Shown here piece by piece: positions 1 through 6,426 of a stretch of DNA of 6,426 nt; positions within the stretch are counted from its first letter, which is position 1, and every line of letters begins with the position of its first letter. The translations under genes and the position numbers were made by a program. Source of the DNA: Porticoccaceae bacterium (GTDB taxonomy: Bacteria; Pseudomonadota; Gammaproteobacteria; Pseudomonadales; Porticoccaceae); the NCBI GenBank assembly GCA_030590275.1, contig JAUUYV010000111.1, forward strand, positions 1 through 6,426, read 5' to 3'. The notes beneath the pieces were generated by a model. The model saw only the letters and a program-made list of their open reading frames with translations. It was not told where the DNA came from and did not search any database.

Positions 1-888
1 CTCTGCAGCCAGATCGACGATCACTGCGCCCTGTTTCATGGCCTTTACCATATCGGCTGTAACCAGTATGGGAGATTTTGCGCCGGGTACGGCTGCAGTG
101 GTAATAACTAGATCCTGTTCCGCCAATACCGCAGTCATCAATTCTTGTTGACGCTGGATAAAGTCTTCACTTTGCTCCTTTGCGTAACCGCCAGTGCCTT
201 CACTGGACTCCGTTTCCAGGTCGAGTTCGACGGGTTTGGCGCCCACCGAGAGGATTTGTTCGCGGGCAGCAGGACGGACATCGTAGGCTTCCACTACCGC
301 GCCAAGGCGTTTTGCGGTTGCGCAGGCTTGCAGGCCTGCTACTCCCGCACCCATGATGAAAGCGCGGATGGGCTGGAGTGTGCCGGCAGCAGTCATTAGC
401 ATGGGCATAATGCGAGGCGATGCCACGGCCCCTAGCAGTACCGCCTTATAGCCAGATAGTGTAGCCATCGACGAAAGTACGTCCATGCTTTGTGCACGGC
501 TAATGCGGGGCACCAGCTCCATGGCAATGCCGGTGGCTTTGGTATTGGCAATGGTATTTGCTACCTGTGGGCCGCCCAGGGGGTCCATCATGGCTGCAAT
601 AACCTGGCCTTCTCTGATCAGGCTTAAGTCGTCATCGCCATTCACGTCGTTGGCACCAATGGACTGTACCTGGAATATGACTTCAGCTTGCGCGAAGATT
701 TCGGCACGATCTTTGATGATGTTAGCGCCAGCTGATTTATAGTCAGCATCGGCATAGCCCGCCGCCGTACCTGCGCCTGCCTGAACCACGAACTGAACAT
801 TTTTTTCAGCCCAGAAGGCCACGTTGTCCGGGGTCATGGCGACGCGCAGTTCGCCGGGCTTGGTTTCTCGGGGTATACCAATAATCAC
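1..888 (-). CDS. pntA: NAD(P) transhydrogenase alpha subunit, NAD(H)-binding part (3' end cut by window edge)
   Basis: This encodes the first 296 residues of the subunit that binds NAD(H) in the proton-translocating transhydrogenase. That membrane enzyme uses the proton gradient to transfer hydride from NADH to NADP+. I translated the minus strand by hand from the GTG at 888, and the frame stays open to base 1. The N-terminus IIGIPRETKPGE is typical of the PntA/alanine dehydrogenase family. Residues 126-140 (VPRISRAQSMDVLSS) contain the RQD loop that binds NAD in transhydrogenase domain I (R128, Q133, D136, S139). A Rossmann GxGxxG lies at 180-185 within GAGVAGLQA. The segment ends at VDLAAE, just before the usual GGN. 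The overall likeness is to the split, roughly 380-residue alpha-1 subunit (pntAA) of Rhodospirillum type, but a full-length PntA cannot be excluded because the C-terminus is missing. Alanine dehydrogenase is less likely because of the RQD-loop wording. pgi lies 185 bases upstream on the same strand. Confidence 0.9.
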   Translation of the reverse strand, partial: MIIGIPRETKPGELRVAMTPDNVAFWAEKNVQFVVQAGAGTAAGYADADYKSAGANIIKDRAEIFAQAEVIFQVQSIGANDVNGDDDLSLIREGQVIAAMMDPLGGPQVANTIANTKATGIAMELVPRISRAQSMDVLSSMATLSGYKAVLLGAVASPRIMPMLMTAAGTLQPIRAFIMGAGVAGLQACATAKRLGAVVEAYDVRPAAREQILSVGAKPVELDLETESSEGTGGYAKEQSEDFIQRQQELMTAVLAEQDLVITTAAVPGAKSPILVTADMVKAMKQGAVIVDLAAE

Positions 889-899
889 AGGTTCACCTT
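886..899 (-). promoter_or_regulatory. Ribosome binding site and GTG start of pntA
   Basis: On the minus strand AAGGTGA (893-899) lies four bases before the GTG at 888-886. An in-frame TAA at 906-904 lies six codons upstream, and no ATG lies between it and the GTG. The GTG also places the conserved IGIPRE at residues 3-8, as in the family. This makes GTG the only sensible start. Confidence 0.75.
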
Positions 900-1073
900 G
901 TTTTTAGCCCAATAGTTGAATAGGCATACACGTACATGCGCGGCCTAAAAAGGTCAGCCACTCTACCTGAAACAGGATCCAAAAAAAAGCTGGTTGGGTG
1001 TTTTTCAGGAGGGCCTCACAAAACCCGGTTTGATACGTCCGGATCTCTGATCGCTAGCTCGACCAGCAATAGC

Positions 1074-2699
1074 TTAAGTTCGGGTGTGATATCGGCGGAT
1101 CAGTTCCCGGGTCGAATCATCGTAGCCCGTGATAGTTTTTGGTGCGGAATCCAGGTTTGTAATGGAAAGTTTTTTTGCCACAGAGAGACCAAGTTGTTTG
1201 CCGAGTTCGACCCCCCACTGGTCAAACGCATTGATCCCCCAGACCGCGCTCTGTATGAAGACGCTATGTTCATACAGCGCTAAAAGAGCACCCAGGCAGC
1301 GTGGTGAGAGTTCATCCAGTATCAGGGTGTTGCTGGGTTGGTCGCCGGGTACGGTTTGGTGTTGTGACTCCTGGTGTTGATCAGAGCTTAGGTCCATTGT
1401 TCCCATCATTAAGGCCTGACTTTGGGCCAGACAGTTAGCATAGAGTTGTCGGTGCTGATCTACAGAACAGTGTGGACGCTGGGTCACAATAAAATCTGCG
1501 GGTATTCGCTCTACGCCTTGAAGTAGCAACTGATGGAAGGAATGCTGACCATTGGTTTCCTCGCCACCCCAAATCACCTGCCCGGTAGCAATGTTGAGGG
1601 CTTCACCTGTTTGTGTAACGCGTTTGCCCAGACTTTCCATGACCAACTGTTGTATATAGTTGGGTAGTTTTTGTAGTTTGTGGACATAGGGCAGTATTGC
1701 GCGGCTCTTACACCCCCAAAAGTTGATGTGCCAAATATTGATCAGGCCGTGAAGCAAGGCAAGGTTTTCACGCAAAGGAGCATTCTGGAAATTGTCATCC
1801 ATTGCTGCAGCACCGGCCAGCAGTTCCTTAAACCTGGAGCTTCCGAGAGCAATAGCCACCGGTAGTCCCATCGCAGACCATAAAGAGAATCGTCCCCCTA
1901 CCCAGTCACCTATGGTATGCACTTGATGCCGAGCAATGCCCCAGGACAGCGCTTTCTCTGGCTGACTGGTAATGGCGGCGAAATGGGTTTTGAGGTTATC
2001 TTCTTTTATACCTGCGGTTAGCAGCCAGGTTTTGGCGAGTTCGGCATTACTCAGGGTTTCTTGTGTGGAAAAACTTTTGGAGGAGACGATAAAAAGTGTG
2101 CGCTCGGGTTCACAGTGCTCCAGGCTCGATTGCAGATCATCGCTGTCGATGTTGGCGACAAAATATACCTGGACGGACTGGCTATGATTACCAGCCAGGG
2201 CATTTACTGCCAGTCTCGGGCCTAGGTCAGAGCCACCGATACCAAGATTAACCACGTGAGTAATTGATTGGCCACTGCTGCCGAGTATGGAGCCTGCTCG
2301 CAAAGCCTCGGCAAAATCTAGCATGTGCTCGAGGCTGGATTCGATGCTTTGGGTAAGCGCTGGGTCGTGAAGCCTGGAATGTTCTCGGTTTTGGCGCAGA
2401 GCGGTATGAAGGGCCGGGCGTTGCTCGGACTGGTTAACAATAGCGCCGGAAAATAGCTCGGTGATGTGCCGTTCAAGCTCAATGTTACTCACCAGTTCTT
2501 CAAATAAGCTTAGTGTGGCTTCGGTAACAGGATTTTTAGAATAGTCGAAGTAAATCCCTGCTGCCTCCGCACTGAGGCGAGAACCACGCTCCGAGTCTTT
2601 GGTAAAAAGATCTTTCAGGTGTTGGTGTTGAAACGATTCCCGATGTTTTCCGAGTGCTTGCCAGATAGGGGTCTGGTCAATGGAGTGATCATTAGTCAT
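1074..2699 (-). CDS. pgi: Glucose-6-phosphate isomerase
   Basis: This cytoplasmic enzyme interconverts glucose 6-phosphate and fructose 6-phosphate in glycolysis and gluconeogenesis. The 541 residues are close to the usual bacterial length of about 550. Both family signatures are present: DWVGGRFSLWSAMGLP (265-280) and SAVWGINAFDQWGVELGK (484-501). The expected catalytic residues are E355 (in MESLGK), H386 (in TNGQHSFHQ) and K501. R270 sits in the first signature. The phosphate-binding segments NLGIGGSDLG (151-160) and SSKSFSTQET (206-215) are intact. The usual family wording MESNGK reads MESLGK here. The ATG at 2699 is preceded by AAAAGGAG (2710-2717) ten bases upstream, which supports the start. 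The gene begins 49 bases after ispB ends, with no clear terminator or promoter seen between them, so co-transcription with ispB is likely. Confidence 0.97.
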   Translation of the reverse strand: MTNDHSIDQTPIWQALGKHRESFQHQHLKDLFTKDSERGSRLSAEAAGIYFDYSKNPVTEATLSLFEELVSNIELERHITELFSGAIVNQSEQRPALHTALRQNREHSRLHDPALTQSIESSLEHMLDFAEALRAGSILGSSGQSITHVVNLGIGGSDLGPRLAVNALAGNHSQSVQVYFVANIDSDDLQSSLEHCEPERTLFIVSSKSFSTQETLSNAELAKTWLLTAGIKEDNLKTHFAAITSQPEKALSWGIARHQVHTIGDWVGGRFSLWSAMGLPVAIALGSSRFKELLAGAAAMDDNFQNAPLRENLALLHGLINIWHINFWGCKSRAILPYVHKLQKLPNYIQQLVMESLGKRVTQTGEALNIATGQVIWGGEETNGQHSFHQLLLQGVERIPADFIVTQRPHCSVDQHRQLYANCLAQSQALMMGTMDLSSDQHQESQHQTVPGDQPSNTLILDELSPRCLGALLALYEHSVFIQSAVWGINAFDQWGVELGKQLGLSVAKKLSITNLDSAPKTITGYDDSTRELIRRYHTRT

Positions 2700-2748
2700 G
2701 TCGTCAGAACTCCTTTTGCCTACGCTTCAAGTGTGCGGGTTCCTGAGT

Positions 2749-3711
2749 TTAGTACTGTCGATCAACTGCAAATTCAGCCAGTTTGACTAAGGCTTCCCGT
2801 TCGTTTGAAGGAGGAAGCTCCTCGATAGCCGCCAGGGCATGATGAGTGTGTTCACGGGCTTTAGCCAGGGTGTAATCGAGCGCTTCAGTTTGATTTACCA
2901 CGGTTAGTATTTGTTGCAGATCCGCTGAACCTTTATTAAGAATGGCCGAGCGAATCAGCTCGGAGTCTGTGGTATTAGCAGTACGCATGGCATAAATTAA
3001 AGGCAATGTGGCTTTGCCTTCGGCGAGATCATCGCCTACATTTTTGCCCAATTTCTCACTGCCGCCGCTGTAGTCCAGGGCGTCATCGACTAATTGAAAA
3101 GCCATACCAAGGTGATGGCCATAGCGTTGTAGTGCAATAGTCTCATGCTTTTTTGCACCAGCCAGGATGGCACTGGTACGTCCCGCAGCCTCAAATAACA
3201 CGGCTGTTTTTCTATCGATAACTTGTTCATATTGCTGTTCGCTGATATCTGGATTGCCGGCGTTAACTAACTGCTGTACTTCGCCCTCGGAGATGGTGTT
3301 GGTGGTGTCAGCTAATACTTCCATAACACGCATGTTGCCAATTTTGACCATTAACTGAAATGCGCGGGAATAGAGAAAGTCCCCCACCAGTACACTGGCA
3401 GCATTACCGAATTCTACATTGGCCGTATATCGTCCACGGCGTAGCTCCGATGTGTCCACTACATCATCGTGAAGTAAAGTGGCTGTGTGGATAAACTCGA
3501 CTACAGCCGCTAACAACAGGTGTTTGTCACTGCCATAGCCGCAGGCTTTGGCGCCAAGCAGCGCAACTACTGGCCGCAGGCGTTTACCGCCGGCATTAAT
3601 TAGATGGTTGCCGATATCACCAATCAGCGCTACATCCGAGCTGAGCTCGTCTACAATCAACTGATTGACAGCATCGAAATCGGCTTTTACAACATTGAGA
3701 AATGGCAGCAT
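2749..3711 (-). CDS. ispB: Octaprenyl diphosphate synthase (long-chain trans-polyprenyl synthase)
   Basis: This enzyme extends farnesyl diphosphate with isopentenyl diphosphate to make the polyprenyl side chain of ubiquinone and menaquinone. The 320 residues match the family length (E. coli about 323). The landmarks come in order: GGKRLRP (41-47), the first aspartate-rich motif DDVVD (82-86) followed by RRGR (91-94), KT (168-169), and the second aspartate-rich motif DDALD (209-213) followed by GKNVGDDLAEGK (222-233). The fifth residue before the first motif is alanine (A77), as in long-chain synthases, where a bulky residue would shorten the product. The exact chain length (C40 or C45) cannot be read from the sequence. 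It is transcribed divergently from rplU, the arrangement seen in many gammaproteobacteria. No strong Shine-Dalgarno precedes the ATG at 3711, but the N-terminal length agrees with homologues. Confidence 0.96.
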   Translation of the reverse strand: MLPFLNVVKADFDAVNQLIVDELSSDVALIGDIGNHLINAGGKRLRPVVALLGAKACGYGSDKHLLLAAVVEFIHTATLLHDDVVDTSELRRGRYTANVEFGNAASVLVGDFLYSRAFQLMVKIGNMRVMEVLADTTNTISEGEVQQLVNAGNPDISEQQYEQVIDRKTAVLFEAAGRTSAILAGAKKHETIALQRYGHHLGMAFQLVDDALDYSGGSEKLGKNVGDDLAEGKATLPLIYAMRTANTTDSELIRSAILNKGSADLQQILTVVNQTEALDYTLAKAREHTHHALAAIEELPPSNEREALVKLAEFAVDRQY

Positions 3712-3750
3712 TGGAGATTACAGGGCACAGTCGGATGGTAGAGCGCGGAA

Positions 3751-3779
3751 ATCCTAGGGGCGAGTGCTTTAAGTGTCAA
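3751..3779 (-). promoter_or_regulatory. Sigma-70-type promoter for ispB, proximal
   Basis: On the minus strand a perfect -35 TTGACA (3779-3774) is followed after exactly 17 bases by TAGGAT (3756-3751), which matches four of six -10 positions. Transcription would start near 3744, giving a leader of about 33 bases before the ispB ATG at 3711. The call rests on consensus matching only. Confidence 0.5.
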
Positions 3780-3806
3780 GAACCTCGCTTAACTCCCACG
3801 ATCCTA

Positions 3807-3815
3807 ATTATAGCA
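3807..3815 (-). promoter_or_regulatory. Extended -10 promoter for ispB, distal
   Basis: The minus strand reads TGC-TATAAT, a perfect extended -10 element. No good -35 lies 17 bases upstream (GGCCAT there), which is tolerable for an extended -10 promoter. Transcription would start near 3800 with a leader of about 89 bases for ispB. The element lies upstream of the proximal TTGACA/TAGGAT promoter, so ispB may have two tandem starts. Confidence 0.5.
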
Positions 3816-3844
3816 GGGCTAGGTCAAAAATGGCCCGTAAAGCT

Positions 3845-3855
3845 TGCTATAGAAT
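3845..3855 (+). promoter_or_regulatory. Extended -10-like promoter for rplU
   Basis: The plus strand reads TTGCTATAGAAT. It can be read as TGC-TATAGA (extended -10, four of six positions) or as TAGAAT (five of six). The -35 region is poor (A-rich around 3825-3830). Transcription would start near 3860, leaving a leader of just over 100 bases before rplU, long enough for a regulatory structure. Within that leader I see only a weak four-pair CCCG/CGGG stem near 3874-3891. Confidence 0.4.
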
Positions 3856-3966
3856 GCCTCTTACCTTAGAATTCCCGCCCTTCAAAACGGGTCACTTAGC
3901 AGGTTTGGGCTTTGCTGATCTTGCCTGATGGTCTAAAACTGATAGTGATCGGCTCGGGAGTTAATC

Positions 3967-4281
3967 ATGTACGCGGTTATTGAAAGCGGTGGCAAGCAAC
4001 ATCGCGTGGAGCCAGGTGAAGTATTAAACCTGGAAAAGCTTGACGTCGCGACTGGCGACACCATTGATTTTGATAAAATCTTGATGGTTGCAGATGGTAG
4101 TGATATTAAGGTCGGCACTCCCTACGTAGAAGGGGGTAAAGTCTCCGCTGAGGTGATTAGCCATGGCCGTGCGAAAAAAGTGAAGATCATTAAGTTCCAT
4201 AGACGTAAGCACCACCGCAAGCAGATGGGGCACCGTCAATGGTTTACCGAAGTAAAAATAACTGATATCAACGCTGGTTGA
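3967..4281 (+). CDS. rplU: 50S ribosomal protein L21
   Basis: L21 is a component of the large ribosomal subunit that binds 23S rRNA. The 104 residues match the family length (E. coli 103). The N-terminus [18 protein letters not shown] and the basic C-terminal block [19 protein letters not shown] (76-94), which is the L21 signature, are diagnostic. The ATG at 3967 follows GGGAG (3956-3960) with a six-base gap, a good ribosome binding site. The gene is first in the rplU-rpmA pair, 62 bases before rpmA, and is divergent from ispB. Nothing unusual is visible in the protein. Confidence 0.98.
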   Translation: MYAVIESGGKQHRVEPGEVLNLEKLDVATGDTIDFDKILMVADGSDIKVGTPYVEGGKVSAEVISHGRAKKVKIIKFHRRKHHRKQMGHRQWFTEVKITDINAG

Positions 4282-4302
4282 TTGAAAACCGGTTGAATCG
4301 AC

Positions 4303-4318
4303 GCCGTAAAAATACGGC
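4303..4318 (+). other. Hairpin between rplU and rpmA
   Basis: GCCGTA (4303-4308), the loop AAAA, and TACGGC (4313-4318) form a perfect six-pair stem-loop in the 62-base gap. No U-run follows, so it is not an intrinsic terminator. The nine-base direct repeat GCTGGTTGA lies at 4273-4281 (spanning the rplU stop codon) and again at 4317-4325, just after the stem. The role is unknown. An RNase processing site, an mRNA-stability element or a translational control element are possible. Confidence 0.45.
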
Positions 4319-4343
4319 TGGTTGAGAAAAAGAGAAAAGAATA

Positions 4344-4601
4344 ATGGCACACAAGAAAGCTGGTGGTAGTACACGCAACGGCCGCGACTCACAAAGCAAG
4401 CGGCTTGGTGTTAAGCGTTACGGTGGTGAACAGGTCATCGCCGGAAACATATTAGTGCGCCAGCGTGGCACCCGGTTTCATGCCGGTTCCAATGTCGGCA
4501 TAGGTCGTGATCACACCTTGTTTGCAACCGCTGAGGGCGTAGTTCGTTTTGTAGAGCGGGGCCCGAAAAGCCGCAAATTTGTTGAGGTGGTCGCAGGTTA
4601 A
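4344..4601 (+). CDS. rpmA: 50S ribosomal protein L27
   Basis: L27 is a large-subunit protein whose N-terminal tail reaches toward the peptidyl transferase centre. The 85 residues are the standard length. The N-terminus [20 protein letters not shown], then [22 protein letters not shown] and [10 protein letters not shown], are highly characteristic. The tail starts directly with MAHKKAGG and shows no cleavable N-terminal extension of the Firmicutes kind. There is no textbook GGAGG before the ATG. Instead an 18-base all-purine, A-rich run (4324-4341) precedes it, containing AAGAGA at a reasonable distance. It follows rplU and is closed by a strong terminator 20 bases after its stop codon, so rplU-rpmA form a compact ribosomal unit. 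Confidence 0.98.
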   Translation: MAHKKAGGSTRNGRDSQSKRLGVKRYGGEQVIAGNILVRQRGTRFHAGSNVGIGRDHTLFATAEGVVRFVERGPKSRKFVEVVAG

Positions 4602-4620
4602 GCTCAGATATGGTGCTACT

Positions 4621-4645
4621 AAAGCCCCTCAGAGGGGCTTTTTTT
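4621..4645 (+). terminator. Intrinsic terminator after rpmA
   Basis: AAAGCCCCT (4621-4629) pairs perfectly with AGGGGCTTT (4633-4641) around the three-base loop CAG. Alternatively there are eight pairs with a five-base loop. A run of seven T residues (4639-4645) follows. This is a textbook Rho-independent terminator that ends the rplU-rpmA transcript before obg. The A-run on the 5' side is short, so activity on the minus strand is unlikely to matter. Confidence 0.9.
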
Positions 4646-4678
4646 ATGGGCGCTTTTAGGTGTTCAGCGGAATTGACG

Positions 4679-4684
4679 TAAAAT
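4679..4684 (+). promoter_or_regulatory. Possible -10 element for obg
   Basis: TAAAAT matches five of six -10 positions and lies 25 bases before the obg ATG, just after the rpmA terminator, where a promoter would be expected. The -35 at 17-18 bases is poor (TTAGGT or TTTAGG). The leader would be about 19 bases and would include the GGGAG ribosome binding site at 4699-4703. Some read-through from rpmA could also supply obg. Confidence 0.3.
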
Positions 4685-4706
4685 AAGCTGGTGAAATTGG
4701 GAGTAA

Positions 4707-5939
<1,233 letters not shown>

Positions 5940-5962
5940 GGGTAATTGCCGGGAACGCGTCC

Positions 5963-6426
5963 ATGACTAATCAGCGTAGCGAGATCACCGGAGCCAAACG
6001 CTGGGTGGTTAAAATTGGTAGTGCCTTGCTGACTGACGATGGTCGAGGGCTTGATCGCGAGGCTATTGCCGCCTGGGTAGGTCAGTTGGTCGAGTTACAG
6101 GACAGGGGCATCGATATAGTATTGGTATCCTCCGGTGCGGTAGCAGAAGGCATGTCCCGGCTTAACTGGACTCAGCGTCCGAGGGAAGTTCATAAGCTAC
6201 AGGCGGCTGCGGCGGTGGGACAGATGGGCCTGATTGAGGCTTACGAAGCACAGTTTCAGCGTGTTGGTCGCCATACCGCTCAGATATTGCTCGATCATGA
6301 TGACCTGTCCAAGCGGGAGCGTTATCTCAATGCCCGCCGAACTATGACGTATTTGCTTAAGTTAGGAATCGTTCCCGTTGTTAATGAAAACGATACCGTG
6401 GTAACCGATGAAATTCGCTTTGGTGA
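5963..6426 (+). CDS. proB: Glutamate 5-kinase, N-terminal part (3' end cut by window edge)
   Basis: ProB phosphorylates L-glutamate with ATP in the first step of proline synthesis and is usually feedback-inhibited by proline. I translated 154 complete codons to the edge. Of a usual 370-380 residues, the rest of the amino acid kinase domain and any C-terminal PUA domain lie outside. Visible landmarks are [10 protein letters not shown] (15-24, nucleotide-binding lysine K17), [10 protein letters not shown] (55-64, S57 equivalent to the glutamate-binding serine), [13 protein letters not shown] (78-90) and [16 protein letters not shown] (139-154, with D144). The wording closely resembles Pseudomonas ProB. 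An in-frame TGA at 5930 and no other start codon between fix the ATG at 5963. GGGAA (5951-5955) is a modest ribosome binding site seven bases upstream. It sits 23 bases after obg, a linkage known from pseudomonads. Confidence 0.95.
   Translation, partial: MTNQRSEITGAKRWVVKIGSALLTDDGRGLDREAIAAWVGQLVELQDRGIDIVLVSSGAVAEGMSRLNWTQRPREVHKLQAAAAVGQMGLIEAYEAQFQRVGRHTAQILLDHDDLSKRERYLNARRTMTYLLKLGIVPVVNENDTVVTDEIRFG

Noticed and set aside
1..888. Alanine dehydrogenase as the identity of the left-edge gene
   Set aside because: The RQD-loop segment PRISRAQSMDVLSS and the later GGYAKE segment are transhydrogenase-type. Alanine dehydrogenase has different wording here.
981..1026. Possible pgi terminator on the minus strand (GGGT...ACCC stem and a run of eight T)
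   Set aside because: The stem has a bulge and only about seven pairs, and seven unpaired bases separate it from the T-run. Another weak CCGG/CCGG stem nearby is no better. It is not strong enough to call.
889..1073. Promoter for pntA in the pgi-pntA gap
   Set aside because: The best combination (CTGACC, 18 bases, TATGCC on the minus strand) matches too few consensus positions. A promoter may exist, but I cannot support one.
936..1283. 115-residue plus-strand open frame across the pgi end and the pgi-pntA gap
   Set aside because: Most of it is antisense to pgi. I see no ribosome binding site and no motif.
4024..4392. 122-residue minus-strand open frame opposite rplU and rpmA
   Set aside because: It overlaps two certain ribosomal protein genes and shows no recognisable domain. 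It is a shadow frame.

Overview
This is an ordinary, gene-dense stretch of a proteobacterial chromosome. The best fit is a gammaproteobacterium, possibly a marine or Pseudomonas/Cellvibrio-like lineage. Three things support this. The divergent arrangement of ispB against rplU-rpmA-obg is the classic gammaproteobacterial layout. The proB and obg products resemble remembered Pseudomonas proteins. The base composition looks roughly balanced by eye; I did not compute it. I see no mobile element, CRISPR array, tRNA or rRNA, and no sign of recent transfer.

The left half (1-3711) reads on the minus strand. In transcription order it holds ispB (octaprenyl diphosphate synthase, quinone side chain), pgi (glucose-6-phosphate isomerase) 49 bases further on, and, after a 185-base gap, the start of a pntA-type gene (NAD(P) transhydrogenase alpha subunit). 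The pntA-type gene starts at GTG and runs off the left edge.

The 255-base divergent region (3712-3966) holds the promoters. On the minus strand there is a perfect extended -10 (TGC-TATAAT) and, nearer the gene, a TTGACA-17-TAGGAT promoter, both for ispB. On the plus strand there is an extended -10-like element for rplU.

The right half (3967-6426) reads on the plus strand: rplU (ribosomal protein L21), rpmA (L27), a strong intrinsic terminator, obg/cgtA (ribosome-assembly GTPase), and the first 154 codons of proB (glutamate 5-kinase), cut by the right edge. The terminator separates the highly expressed ribosomal pair from obg-proB. A perfect small hairpin sits between rplU and rpmA.

The genes are housekeeping. 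The right side concerns ribosome structure and assembly, plus proline synthesis. The left side concerns quinone synthesis, central sugar metabolism and probably the NADPH/NADH balance. I found no convincing undescribed system. The points worth a second look are regulatory details: the mirror-image promoters, the rplU-rpmA hairpin, and the ispB-pgi-pntA linkage.
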